Shown here one piece after another: positions 24,020 to 33,763 of a DNA stretch of 64,000 nucleotides. Under the pieces are notes generated by a model. It had not been told where the DNA came from. It did no database searches and saw only the letters and a program-made list of their open reading frames with translations. This DNA comes from Clostridiales bacterium (GTDB lineage: Bacteria > Bacillota > Clostridia > Saccharofermentanales > Saccharofermentanaceae). The stretch's first letter is position 1. The number at the start of each line of letters is the position of its first letter. The stretch spans positions 1 to 64,000 of the forward strand of contig JAFZLF010000050.1 in NCBI GenBank assembly GCA_017551625.1, read 5' to 3'. The position numbers and the translations under genes are program-made.

Positions 24020-24121
24020 AGTGTTGATATTGATGATTTATCATCGCACGACTCAGTCTCCCAACGGTCTCTTTTTGAGGGAAAAGGAGACCCAAAGGAG
24101 ACTGGAACTAAGATCAACACT
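24020..24121. ncRNA. Strongly self-complementary 102-base segment, candidate structured RNA
   Basis: A perfect nine-base closing stem (24020-24028 with 24113-24121) encloses a small GATGAT/ATCATC hairpin (near 24032-24045), a perfect AGTCTCC (24055-24061) / GGAGACT (24097-24103) stem and an apical GGTCTC (24066-24071) / GAGACC (24087-24092) stem. No open frame with a ribosome site explains it. It lies between a terminator-like hairpin and the gdhA terminator. I recognise no known family. Confidence 0.55.
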
Positions 24122-24219
24122 ACGAGAGGACAGAACCAAAAAGAAAAGAGCAAAAAGAAACCTCTCAAGTGCCGAGTCTCTCCAGAAGGAAATTCGCTTG
24201 CTGAATTCTCGCAGATAAG

Positions 24220-24300
24220 ATGAGCAAAAAAGAAATCCCGCCGCCGGCGAGTTTTGCTTCAGCAAACTGTTTGAAGCCGGAGGCGGGATATTCTTTTTTA
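24220..24300. terminator. Bidirectional terminator of gdhA with core copy B
   Basis: Outer arms ATCCCGCC (24235-24242) and GGCGGGAT (24282-24289) enclose a copy of the recurring core (24243-24281). A T-run follows on the plus strand (24290-24299), and an A-run before the left arm gives a T-run on the minus strand, directly after the gdhA stop. It can serve transcripts from both sides. Confidence 0.88.
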
Positions 24301-24320
24301 CTTAATTAACTATGCGAGAA

Positions 24321-25781
<1,461 letters not shown>

Positions 25782-25783
25782 TC

Positions 25784-25811
25784 ATTATACAACCGCTTAT
25801 AGGATTTGCAA
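25784..25811 (-). promoter_or_regulatory. Promoter of gdhA
   Basis: On the minus strand: TTGCAA (25806-25811), a 16-base spacer and a perfect TATAAT (25784-25789), about 115 bases before the gdhA start codon. Confidence 0.75.
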
Positions 25812-26055
25812 ATAGGAATTTGCCGAATTTTGCAAGAAGAATAAAAATCGTTGCAAAAAATGACGGATTTTATGAAGCGATACGTTTTGCGCTTTGTTCC
25901 TCACAGAGTGTACAAGTACCAGCATATGGACATTTTGAGAAATAAACCATGTGAAACGTCAAATGAAATTTCAAAAAAGAAAAGTTGCAGAAATTGCGGG
26001 CGAGTGCTTTTCAAACAATATCAAAAAACGTGTAACGGATCAGGTGGATCGTCTA
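25812..26055. other. Gene-free AT-rich stretch between gdhA and the 4Fe-4S membrane protein
   Basis: Together with the gdhA leader this makes 388 bases without a gene. Beyond the gdhA promoter I see only AT-rich sequence with short open frames that lack ribosome sites. No clear terminator hairpin for the minus-strand gene ending at 26056 was found. Confidence 0.5.
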
Positions 26056-26910
26056 TTACTTCTCGGATCCTTTTACCCCGATGTAAAGTGCGCTCTTCGG
26101 GCAGGCGCGGACGCAGTCTCCGCAGCGGATGCACTCCATGCTGTTGGGCTTCCTGCTCGGGTCGATATTCATCTTGCAGGCATTCGCGCAGGCGCTGCAG
26201 TGCACGCATTTTCCTTCATCAAGGTGCATGCGCACGAGAGCGAACCGGTTGAAGAATCCGTAGAATGCCCCGAGCGGGCAGAGGTATTTACAAAACGGTC
26301 GGTACACGATCAGGCCGGATACGACGATGATGCCGAGCACGATGAGCTTCCAGCTGAAAAGTTTCCCCATCTGGGAGCGGATGATCGGCTGGGTGAAGTA
26401 TGAGATGATGCCCGCGATGGTGCCGGAAGGGCAGACATATTTACAGAACGTCGGGGTCAGCGGCAGGCACAGCGGCAGGATGATCACCAGAACCGCGAGC
26501 ACGGCATACTTCAGATAGCGCAGGTACTTGTCGAGAAGAAACTGATTCTTTTTATAGAAAGGAATAAGGTAAAGAAGGTCCTGAAGAAGCCCGAAAGGAC
26601 ACAGGAAACCGCACACGACACGTCCGAGGAGTGCGCCGACAAAGAGAAGAATGCCCAGCACGTAATAGGGGAAGCGGAACTTCCTTCCGCTAAGAAAATT
26701 CTGCAAAGACCCGACCGGGCATGCGCCGATCGCGCCGGGACACGAGTAGCAGTTCAGTCCCGGGACGCAGACCTGTTTGCTTTTCCCGGTATAGATCTTC
26801 CCGGTGAAGAAGCCCTTGAAGTTTGCGTTCTGGATGAGCGTGGCCACGGCCTGGATGCCGAGGCGGACGCCACCGCCGCAGTGTTTCGTTTTTCCTTCGT
26901 GCTTATCCAA
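26056..26910 (-). CDS. 4Fe-4S binding membrane protein (NapH/YccM-like)
   Basis: About 284 residues (292 if the upstream GTG at 26934 is used). Four hydrophobic helices carry cysteine pairs at their ends: a first cluster C-Y-S-C-P-G-A-I-G-A-C-P near residue 60, VCGFLCPFG and the repeated K-Y-V/L-C-P-x-G motifs (CKYVCPSG, CKYLCPLG), typical of NapH/YccM/RnfB-related electron-transfer proteins. The C-terminus has two ferredoxin clusters (CVHCSACANACKMNI and CIRCGDCVRACPK). It probably passes electrons across or along the membrane. The start is ambiguous; TTG at 26910 has GGAG ten bases upstream. It follows the TlpA-like gene and the small CXXC peptide, a recurring clostridial trio that may deliver reducing power to extracytoplasmic thiols; that role is inference. 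Confidence 0.85.
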   Translation of the reverse strand: MDKHEGKTKHCGGGVRLGIQAVATLIQNANFKGFFTGKIYTGKSKQVCVPGLNCYSCPGAIGACPVGSLQNFLSGRKFRFPYYVLGILLFVGALLGRVVCGFLCPFGLLQDLLYLIPFYKKNQFLLDKYLRYLKYAVLAVLVIILPLCLPLTPTFCKYVCPSGTIAGIISYFTQPIIRSQMGKLFSWKLIVLGIIVVSGLIVYRPFCKYLCPLGAFYGFFNRFALVRMHLDEGKCVHCSACANACKMNIDPSRKPNSMECIRCGDCVRACPKSALYIGVKGSEK

Positions 26911-27058
26911 TTCCGATACACTCCATACAGACACGCGATGCTTTATTGAGAACGGCCTTCATCTGCCCGGAGTGGATGCCGAAGGCGATCAGCCCGGCTC
27001 CGAGGAGCAGAAGAAGGATGGCGATGATGTTTTTCTCGATAAGAAAGTGCTTTTTCAT
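26903..27058 (-). CDS. CD1871A-family small CXXC membrane peptide
   Basis: A 51-residue peptide missed by length filters: MKKHFLIEKN, a single membrane helix (about 11-28), G-x-H-S-G-Q-M-x-x-V-L-x-K-A-x-x-V-C-M-E-C-I-G-I-G at the C-terminus. The helix, the HSGQ motif and the C-x-x-C ending match the CD1871A family, which is almost always encoded between a thioredoxin-like lipoprotein and a 4Fe-4S membrane protein, as here. The two cysteines near the membrane could relay electrons between these neighbours. Its stop overlaps the start region of the 4Fe-4S gene, suggesting translational coupling. The ribosome site (AGAGGTCC on the minus strand) is moderate. Confidence 0.85.
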   Translation of the reverse strand: MKKHFLIEKNIIAILLLLLGAGLIAFGIHSGQMKAVLNKASRVCMECIGIG

Positions 27059-27121
27059 AAGGGACCTCTTGGGTGAGCCGGGTCTTAACCGGGCGTGCTG
27101 TCGGTGCAGAGACGCCGGTGA

Positions 27122-27784
27122 TCAACCGAGCATGCCGTCGACGAGTGCAGCCCAGTCATCGTAGGAGTTCGAGCCGACGATCACACCGTCACCGTAACCG
27201 TTCGAAACGCTGATGATGTGCCCCGCCCGATCGAAGAAGATCGTGGTCGGGACGTAGCCGGTCTGGTACTGGTCGAAGACCGAGTCATAGATGCAGACCG
27301 GGTAGGTGGTGCCGGCTGAACTCAGGACATCATTGACGTCCTCCATCTGATCGGTCGCCGAGAACACGCCGATGACCAGAAGGCCCTTGTCCTTATAGTT
27401 CTCGTAGAGTTTCTGAAGTTCCGGCATCTCGTTGACGCAGGGGCCGCACCAGGGCTCCCAGAAGTTGATCATGGTGACATCGTGGTCCATGAAGATCGTC
27501 TCATCGATCTGCTCGCCGTTGACGTCAGTGATCGTGAAGTGGATGTCCGGGATGAAGTTCTTCTCACGGAATTCCTCGTCGTCGGTCGTTTCTCCCGGCT
27601 CCTCTTCCGTTTCCTTCTTCTTTTTCGTCGTCTCGTCTTCGTCATCCTCGTCGTCTTCGGTGGCCTCGGCCTTCGTCTTCTTCGCCGAGTCCTTTTTCTT
27701 CTTCGTCGTTTCTTTCGAGGAAGAGCAGGCGGCCATCGAGGCCGAGAGCAGAAGTGCCAGGATGATGGATAGTTTCTTTTTCAT
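27122..27784 (-). CDS. TlpA/ResA-like thioredoxin-fold lipoprotein
   Basis: A 220-residue lipoprotein. Signal peptide with lipobox SMAAC (Cys near residue 20), a highly charged Lys/Glu/Asp/Thr linker (about 25-75, many K-K and D-E-D runs), then a thioredoxin fold with the active site WCGPCVNEMPELQKLY (about 112-127) and the cis-Pro region GYVPTTIFFDRAG. TlpA/ResA proteins reduce or rearrange disulphides outside the membrane. The C-G-P-C active site is that of a classical thioredoxin. It is the first gene of the minus-strand trio with the CXXC peptide and the 4Fe-4S protein, the likely electron source. No strong ribosome site is adjacent to the ATG; a GAAAGGAG lies about 45 bases upstream. Confidence 0.88.
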   Translation of the reverse strand: MKKKLSIILALLLSASMAACSSSKETTKKKKDSAKKTKAEATEDDEDDEDETTKKKKETEEEPGETTDDEEFREKNFIPDIHFTITDVNGEQIDETIFMDHDVTMINFWEPWCGPCVNEMPELQKLYENYKDKGLLVIGVFSATDQMEDVNDVLSSAGTTYPVCIYDSVFDQYQTGYVPTTIFFDRAGHIISVSNGYGDGVIVGSNSYDDWAALVDGMLG

Positions 27785-27902
27785 GCTTTGTTCTTGCGGT
27801 ATCTTCGCTACTTGCGGAGCACCGCGTCTCCTTTCAAATTTGTTCTATAGGTTATCTTTCAATGAGATCAATAGTCTTCTCTTATCGGGCAGGTTTTCAG
27901 GT

Positions 27903-29204
27903 TCATAATCTTACCTTAAAGTCATCGTATCCGAATTTTTTCACGAGCCGGGCGCTGCCGTCCGCTAGAAGAAGCCAGATCGAGGGCAACGGCATCCCGT
28001 TAAAGGTATTGTCCTTGACCATCGTGTACATGGCCATGTCCTGAAAATACAGGCGGTCGCCGACCCGGAGCTCCTGTTCGAAGGAGTAGTCGCCGATGAC
28101 GTCTCCGGCCAGGCAGGTGTTTCCGGCGAGACGGTAAGTATATGGTTTTTCTCCCGCTTCAAAAGCACTTTTCAACGGGGGCCTGTAGGGCATCTCGAGC
28201 ACATCAGGCATATGGCATGCGGCGGAGACGTCGAGGATGGCGATCTTCATGCCATTCTCCACGATGTCGAGCACGGTACCTACGAGATAACCGGCATCGA
28301 TCGCCACGGCTTCACCGGGCTCGAGATATACGGTCATGTTATATTTTTCGGAGAGGCGCTTCACCTCAGCGATCAGTCCTTCGCGGTCGTAGTCATCCTT
28401 CGAGATGTGGTGTCCGCCACCGAGGTTCAGCCACTTGATCTGAGGCAGCATCAGAAGATCGCCGAACTTCTCTTCGATCACTTTGATGGTGCGGGAAAGC
28501 GGCCCGAATCCCTGCTCGCAGTGCGTATGGAAGTGCAGGCCGGATATACCCTGCAGGATCGTGTCGTCGAGGTTGCCTGTAAAGGCTCCTCCTGTGATAC
28601 CGAGTGCGCGGTCGAGCTCTTCGCGCAGGATCCCGAGACGGGAGCCGGTGACGCAGGGGTTATAGATATCGGTCTCGATCTCGGAGTATTCAGGATTCAT
28701 GCGAAGGCCGAAAGACGGAGTGGTATTCTCGGCGAGAACCTTGCTTCCGGCGAGACGCGTATCCGCTGCCAGGCCGTCCTCTTCTGCGGCGGGCGCAGAA
28801 AACTGCCCGGCGCAAGTGCTTTTCGCGAAGGAAAGAGCGCGTTCGCGGTGGACCTTCCACTGGGAGATCGAGTTGAAGATGATATGATCGCAGATCGGAA
28901 GGAGCTTCTCCATATCTTCGGCCGTGAAGGCGGGCGCGTAGACATGCGTTTCTTTTCCGAATGGTTTGCCCATCTCTTCGTATCCGAGGCGGGCCTCGCA
29001 GTACCCGCTGGCGGTGGTGCCACTTAAGTACCTGGCGAGCTCGGGGTAAGTCGCATAGCACGAGTAGGCCTTCTGGGCGAGAAGGATGTGCGCGCCGGAG
29101 CGGTCGGCGACGTCTTTCAGGCGCTCGGCATTACGGCGCAACGCCGGCATATCGACCACGAACGCCGGGGTCGGGACTGTGTCCAGAGAACGGATATTTT
29201 CCAT
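27903..29204 (-). CDS. nspC: Carboxynorspermidine/carboxyspermidine decarboxylase
   Basis: A 433-residue PLP enzyme of the alanine racemase-fold decarboxylases. The N-terminal TPAFVVDMPALRRNAERL and LAQKAYSCYATYPELARYLSGTTASGYCEARLG hold the PLP lysine (about residue 45); HFHTHCEQGF, KWLNLGGGHHIS and YLEPGEAVA follow, and the late CLAGDVIGDY has the catalytic cysteine. It removes the carboxyl group from carboxyspermidine to give spermidine, the last step of the alternative polyamine route. At 433 residues it is longer than usual (about 380) because of an Ala/Glu-rich insert (about 122-160). Its partner dehydrogenase is at 32489, separated by the sigma factor and amidase genes. GGGAGGTG precedes the ATG. 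Confidence 0.93.
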   Translation of the reverse strand: MENIRSLDTVPTPAFVVDMPALRRNAERLKDVADRSGAHILLAQKAYSCYATYPELARYLSGTTASGYCEARLGYEEMGKPFGKETHVYAPAFTAEDMEKLLPICDHIIFNSISQWKVHRERALSFAKSTCAGQFSAPAAEEDGLAADTRLAGSKVLAENTTPSFGLRMNPEYSEIETDIYNPCVTGSRLGILREELDRALGITGGAFTGNLDDTILQGISGLHFHTHCEQGFGPLSRTIKVIEEKFGDLLMLPQIKWLNLGGGHHISKDDYDREGLIAEVKRLSEKYNMTVYLEPGEAVAIDAGYLVGTVLDIVENGMKIAILDVSAACHMPDVLEMPYRPPLKSAFEAGEKPYTYRLAGNTCLAGDVIGDYSFEQELRVGDRLYFQDMAMYTMVKDNTFNGMPLPSIWLLLADGSARLVKKFGYDDFKVRL

Positions 29205-29342
29205 GCATACACCTCCCAGAACAGGTACTTACGGATAGATTATAAATGAAAGAGACCTATTTTGATATGACAAAATAGAAATCTGCGATGACCTGTAAGA
29301 TGTGTGAAAGAATTCTGTTATTATGTGTGAAAGGGGTGAACC

Positions 29343-29912
29343 ATGAAGGAAACGGATGATGCGAAAATCGTACAGATGTGCTGGGAGAGAAGTGAAAGAG
29401 CGCTCTCTGCGATTGCCGAGAAATACGGCCGGTTCTGCATGTCGATCGCCAGGAACATCCTCGGAAGCGCCGAGGATGCCGAGGAGTGCGTCAACGACTC
29501 GTACCTCGCGGTCTGGAATAGCATCCCTCCGAAAAGACCTTCGACCCTGGCTCCTTTCCTTGGCCGGATTACGAGAAACCGTGCCTTGAATATGTATAAG
29601 CAACATCACGCAGAGAAACGCGGAGGATACGGCCTCGACCTTGTCCTCGAAGAACTGGAGGAAGTCCTCCCTAGCAGAGAATCGGCCGACAGCGAACTTC
29701 TGGAGAAAGAGTTCATGGAGAATGTGCAGCGTTTCCTTTCTTCTCTTCCTCCCGAGAAGCGGAGGATCTTCGTGCGACGCTACTGGTACGCGGACAGCGT
29801 CAAGGACATCGCGGCGGCGAACGGTGCTTCGGAGAACAGTATCTCCGTCGCTCTGCACCGTATGCGGAAAGACCTGCTCATGTACCTGGAGAAAGGAGGC
29901 CTGTCAGTATGA
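29343..29912 (+). CDS. RNA polymerase sigma-70 factor, ECF-like
   Basis: A 189-residue sigma factor with region 2 (about 10-85: GSAEDAEECVNDSYLAVWNSIPP, then PFLGRITRNRALNMYK) and region 4 (about 125-180: PPEKRRIFVRRYWYADSVKDIAAANGASENSISVALHRMRKDL, a helix-turn-helix for -35 recognition). Regions 1 and 3 are missing, as in extracytoplasmic-function sigma factors. It redirects RNA polymerase to a special promoter set, often its own operon. The stop overlaps the next start (ATGA); the following gene encodes a single-pass membrane protein that probably acts as its anti-sigma factor. GAAAGGGG lies just upstream of the ATG. Confidence 0.93.
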   Translation: MKETDDAKIVQMCWERSERALSAIAEKYGRFCMSIARNILGSAEDAEECVNDSYLAVWNSIPPKRPSTLAPFLGRITRNRALNMYKQHHAEKRGGYGLDLVLEELEEVLPSRESADSELLEKEFMENVQRFLSSLPPEKRRIFVRRYWYADSVKDIAAANGASENSISVALHRMRKDLLMYLEKGGLSV

Positions 29913-30847
29913 ACGGCGAGAGAATCTTCGAATTACTGGGAAATATAGATGACTGCTGGATCCTGGAAGCGCAGGAACCGACCACTGCTTCGGAAGTATC
30001 TGCCCTGGAGCCGACGATGAAAGAGCGCCTGCGCAGTTTCTACGCGAGCGGATGGCCGGTGGCGATTGCGGCGGTACTTCTTATGACCATGGGAATCGGT
30101 GTGATCCTAAAAGGAACGCTCCGGAACAAGGATCCGGAGACGGGGGTTTCCGTCGAGACACATGCTACTGAGGAAACGCATGTGATGGTTTCTCAGGTAA
30201 ATGAGACCGGTGCCGGTCCGAACGGCGTGACCGAAGCGGGTCCGGGAGTCTTTGACTCGACACCGGATGGCGGTACGGAGACCGATCCGAAGTCCGGTGG
30301 GGCTGGCATGATCCCGAAAATACCGGAGGACCGCACGATCGTACTTACCGGAGATCTGATCACGGACGAAGAAGCGGCAGTGTATTTCGAGAGCGAGATG
30401 AGATTCATTTGTGAGGGGCTTCGTGCCATGGGCGTGTCGCTCACAGATCCGCATGTCTCGAGCACGGGCTATTGCTACGTGCAGTACGGGGGATATGAAG
30501 GGGAGGGACTGACGGTGCATCAGAACTTTCGGGATTACCTGCTTTATGACGGGGAGGAGCTCGTCTCAATCGTGACACTTTTCCGAATTCAGGGGGAGGA
30601 TGGCCGCATCCACAATTCTCCGGCTTTTGGCGGTGAATGGATGAAGGGATACGGTGAGTGGCTCGCGGAGCATAAAGGACAGGAACTCCTCTTCGTGCGG
30701 GCCGGAGATGCCGAGTTTATTCTCGCGCCAAACGGCGACTATACGAATCCGGCCGGCATGGAGAAGGAAGAGATCGATCAGTACTTCGAGGGCATCGCGT
30801 ATCCGTATGAGATCTTCTACTGCGAAGCGGCGACCTACACGCCTTAG
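29909..30847 (+). CDS. Single-pass membrane protein, probable anti-sigma factor
   Basis: A 312-residue protein. Residues 1-48 are cytoplasmic and acidic (NIDDCWILEAQEP), one membrane helix follows (about 50-68), then a Thr/Gly/Pro/Glu-rich linker (about 75-140) and an extracytoplasmic alpha/beta domain (about 145-312) I do not recognise. The start overlaps the sigma-factor stop by ATGA. Position and topology match clostridial anti-sigma proteins that hold an ECF sigma factor at the membrane until a signal arrives. The short cytoplasmic segment begins MNGERIFELLGNIDD, a pattern often seen in such partners. Function is thus inferred from context, not from a recognised domain. Confidence 0.75.
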   Translation: MNGERIFELLGNIDDCWILEAQEPTTASEVSALEPTMKERLRSFYASGWPVAIAAVLLMTMGIGVILKGTLRNKDPETGVSVETHATEETHVMVSQVNETGAGPNGVTEAGPGVFDSTPDGGTETDPKSGGAGMIPKIPEDRTIVLTGDLITDEEAAVYFESEMRFICEGLRAMGVSLTDPHVSSTGYCYVQYGGYEGEGLTVHQNFRDYLLYDGEELVSIVTLFRIQGEDGRIHNSPAFGGEWMKGYGEWLAEHKGQELLFVRAGDAEFILAPNGDYTNPAGMEKEEIDQYFEGIAYPYEIFYCEAATYTP

Positions 30848-30913
30848 GAGAAATCGTCGGGATGTTTATCGGGATTCAACGATCGTCTCTCACGATGATC
30901 CGCGACCATATCT

Positions 30914-32212
30914 TTATTTCTCTCTGAAATACACGACGACGCCGTCTGTGACGGAGGTGGCGACGGACTTCACGTTGCTGTCCTGAAGGAGCATGTTCCG
31001 ATCGTTGTCATCGCTAAGGAAAGCTACCTCGATCAGGGCGCCGCAGAGACCGTGCTCGCGCAGAACCGCGTAATTGTCTGCGCTGGTGGGATAACCGTTC
31101 GTCTCGAACTCCGGGATGTTTCCCACGATGTTGTCGTACAGGCACCAGGCGAGAAGCTCGTTGTCGTCGTTTTTACGGCCATAGTAATCTTCGCGGATCG
31201 GGAAGTCTGAACGCTGAAATTCACTGTTTGTCTCCATCTGGCGATGCTCACTCTCGATCACGGAATCGTCGGTAACGTAGTAGATCTGTGTGCCGTGCTG
31301 CTGCCTGCTCTCGCTGGAGTTCAGATGTACGGCCAGGAAGATCACGTTATCCAGTTCATACTCCATATCGAAGAGATCCTCGAGATCTTCACCTACACCG
31401 GAGCCGACCATGATGCCCATACCGCCTGATGCGACGGTGTCTTCGTTGATGTCGATGCACTGCTGCAGGAGCCATCTGAGTTCGTCTGCTCGATCCTTCG
31501 AGAAGGGGAGTTTCCCCTGTTTCTCGGCGATGTCCAGACAGATGAGGTGTGTCTGCGCGAGACGGTTATAGAGGGATATCCAGCTGTTGTCGGTGCGAAG
31601 CATGTAGACGTTCGCACCACGAGCCACGAGATCGTCCTTGATCGCATCAGCGATACGGAGATTGAATTCACATTCGTAGTAATCCGGTGCATCGAAGGGG
31701 AAGACGCATCCGGTGTCCCGGCCGCCATGTCCCGGGTCGAGAATGACAGTATAGCCTGTAAGATCGCCACTGCCGTAACCTTCCTCGAGTAGATATCCCG
31801 CAGAACGACCGGACCCGTCTTCTTCGTAATCTCCATACTCTTCACCGGAGTAATTCTTATCCGCATTCTTCTTACTCTTGTGGTTCTTTTTCTTTTTCGA
31901 GGAGGAATCGGAAGAGGAGAAGAAGGAACGGAACGAAGCCAGATCTCCCTGCCGGTCAAGAAGGATCATGCAACCGGTAAGACCGCCCATCACTAGTACT
32001 GCCACGAGCAGGAGAACCGCGAAGCGGTGACATTTGGAACTTTTTTTCTTCTCTGCGCCTTCGTGTGTAGAAGTCCGTTCTTTTCCGGCTTTGTTCGGAT
32101 CCGGTAACGGCCTTACGTTTCTGCGCGGACCGACGATCCTGTCAGCAGCGGCACTTTGCGCTTCAAAAGCATCGACTAACGGGGTATCTTTTTCCATGTT
32201 TCGTTTCTTCAC
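30914..32212 (-). CDS. N-acetylmuramoyl-L-alanine amidase (Amidase_3)
   Basis: About 432 residues from the GTG at 32212 (448 from the ATG at 32260). A cytoplasmic N-terminus, one membrane helix (about 67-85), a Ser/Lys/Asp-rich linker, then an Amidase_3 domain with ILDPGHGGRDTGC (zinc His), the zinc Glu in ECEFNLRIADAI, the second His in AVHLNSSESRQQHG and the catalytic Glu in ALIEVAFLSDDNDRNML. It cleaves the amide bond between muramic acid and the stem peptide outside the membrane. An inserted stretch (about 260-310 of the shorter form) lies between the zinc ligands. I prefer 32212: AGGTGA lies four bases upstream, and a TATAAT at 32259-32264 on the minus strand would start transcription past the earlier ATG. 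Confidence 0.9.
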   Translation of the reverse strand: MKKRNMEKDTPLVDAFEAQSAAADRIVGPRRNVRPLPDPNKAGKERTSTHEGAEKKKSSKCHRFAVLLLVAVLVMGGLTGCMILLDRQGDLASFRSFFSSSDSSSKKKKNHKSKKNADKNYSGEEYGDYEEDGSGRSAGYLLEEGYGSGDLTGYTVILDPGHGGRDTGCVFPFDAPDYYECEFNLRIADAIKDDLVARGANVYMLRTDNSWISLYNRLAQTHLICLDIAEKQGKLPFSKDRADELRWLLQQCIDINEDTVASGGMGIMVGSGVGEDLEDLFDMEYELDNVIFLAVHLNSSESRQQHGTQIYYVTDDSVIESEHRQMETNSEFQRSDFPIREDYYGRKNDDNELLAWCLYDNIVGNIPEFETNGYPTSADNYAVLREHGLCGALIEVAFLSDDNDRNMLLQDSNVKSVATSVTDGVVVYFREK

Positions 32213-32366
32213 ACTATCACCTTTTGCCGTGTATACGGACTTCCTTGTTTTCGGCATCATTATAGAAAACTGATTCCGTGCGAAAATGAACGATTTGTAA
32301 TACTTCGCTCAAAGTGACAAATCAGTTATCTGATAGTCCTTCCGGGATTCGTGGAGAATAGAAAAC

Positions 32367-32408
32367 GAGGTGGTCTCTCCGTGATGCGAATCACTTTTGA
32401 GACCACCT
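32367..32408. terminator. Terminator hairpin after the polyamine operon
   Basis: ACGAGGTGGTCTC pairs with GAGACCACCTCGT over 13 bases, with an inner GTGA/TCAC hairpin. On the minus strand it is followed by TTTTC, just after the dehydrogenase gene that ends the polyamine operon. Confidence 0.8.
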
Positions 32409-32488
32409 CGTCAAACACGTATCAATGATGGGCGATATTCTTTTCCTACTCGTCCCAGACCAAGAAAGGACAAGGTGAGCAGAAGAGC

Positions 32489-33691
32489 TTACTCGACCTC
32501 GACCGGATTGAAGTCCTCGATCCACGGCAGGCCCCACTTATTGAGCGCATCCATGAACGGATCCGGATCGAACTCTTCGATATTTTTGACGCCTGGGCAG
32601 TTCCAGGTACCGTTCATGATGAGCATCGCGCCGATCATGGCCGGAACACCTGTAGTGTAGGAGATGGCCTGGGAGCCGACTTCCTTATAGCACTCCTGAT
32701 GGTCACATACATTGTAGAGATAGTATGTCTTCTCCTTGCCGTCCTTTTTGCCTCTGAAGATGCAGCCGATGTTGGTCTTGCCGACGGTTCTCGGGCCGAG
32801 TGTCGCCGGATCCGGGAGCATGAACTTCAGGAACTGGAGCGGTACGATCTCGTGACCTTCATAGATGACCGGCTCGATCGAGGTCATGCCGACGTTCTCG
32901 AGGCACTTGAGGTGTGTCAGGTAGCTCTGGCCGAAGGTCATGAAGAAGCGGATACGCTTAATGCCCGGGATGTTCTTCGCGAGGGACTCGATCTCTTCGT
33001 GGTGGAGGAGATACATGTCTTTCTCACCGACCTGATCGAAGTTATAGACTCTCTTGATCTCCATCGGTTCGGTCTCGACCCAGTGGCCATCTTCCCAGTA
33101 GCTGCCCTTCGCAGAGACTTCGCGGATGTTGATCTCCGGGTTGAAGTTTGTGGCGAACGGATAGCCGTGGTCACCGCCGTTACAGTCGAGGATATCGATG
33201 TAGTTGATCTCATCGAAATGGTGCTTCAGCGCATAGGCCGAGAAGACGCCGGTTACGCCCGGGTCAAAACCGGATCCGAGAAGGGCGGTGATACCAGCCT
33301 CCTTGAAGCGGTCTTCATATGCCCACTGCCACTTGTACTCGAACTTTGCGGTATCGACCGGCTCGTAGTTCGCGGTATCTACATAAGGAGTCTTGGTCGC
33401 AAGGCAAGCATCCATGATGGTCAGATCCTGATAAGGAAGTGCCAGGTTCAGGCAGACATCCGGTTTGAATTCTTCCATGATGGCGACCAGTTCCGGAACT
33501 TTATCTGCATCGACCTGTCTGGTGTGGATGATCGTCTTCGTCGTCGGCTGAAGCTTCTCCTTCAGTGCGTCACACTTACTGAGTGTCCTGCTCGCGATCA
33601 TGATCTCCGTGAAGACCTCGCTGTTCTGACAGCATTTCGCGATGGCCACCGAGGCTACGCCACCACAACCGATGATAAGTGCTTTTCCCAT
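32489..33691 (-). CDS. Carboxynorspermidine (carboxyspermidine) dehydrogenase, saccharopine dehydrogenase family
   Basis: A 400-residue oxidoreductase. It opens MGKALIIGCGGVASVAIAKCC, a Rossmann nucleotide-binding loop, and includes KPDVCLNLALPYQDLTIMDACL, TPYVDTANYEP and ALLGSGFDPGVTGVFSAYALKHHFDEI, typical of the branch that condenses aspartate semialdehyde with putrescine (or diaminopropane) to carboxyspermidine, rather than true lysine-pathway saccharopine dehydrogenases. The product is decarboxylated by NspC (gene at 27903). AAGGAG precedes the ATG at 33691; a start nine bases earlier is less likely. It is the last gene of the polyamine operon and is followed by a terminator. Alternative: another saccharopine-type reductase; the operon argues against this. 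Confidence 0.9.
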   Translation of the reverse strand: MGKALIIGCGGVASVAIAKCCQNSEVFTEIMIASRTLSKCDALKEKLQPTTKTIIHTRQVDADKVPELVAIMEEFKPDVCLNLALPYQDLTIMDACLATKTPYVDTANYEPVDTAKFEYKWQWAYEDRFKEAGITALLGSGFDPGVTGVFSAYALKHHFDEINYIDILDCNGGDHGYPFATNFNPEINIREVSAKGSYWEDGHWVETEPMEIKRVYNFDQVGEKDMYLLHHEEIESLAKNIPGIKRIRFFMTFGQSYLTHLKCLENVGMTSIEPVIYEGHEIVPLQFLKFMLPDPATLGPRTVGKTNIGCIFRGKKDGKEKTYYLYNVCDHQECYKEVGSQAISYTTGVPAMIGAMLIMNGTWNCPGVKNIEEFDPDPFMDALNKWGLPWIEDFNPVEVE

Positions 33692-33763
33692 AGTAATCAC
33701 TCCTTTGCTATATGTAATTCGTTAAGATTCGTTCGCTATATTCCTGTTGGCGTTTGCCACCGG

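Noticed and set aside
23909..24223. 104-codon frame in the gap before gdhA
   Set aside because: No ribosome site, a charged low-complexity translation, and it spans several strong hairpins that better explain the sequence.
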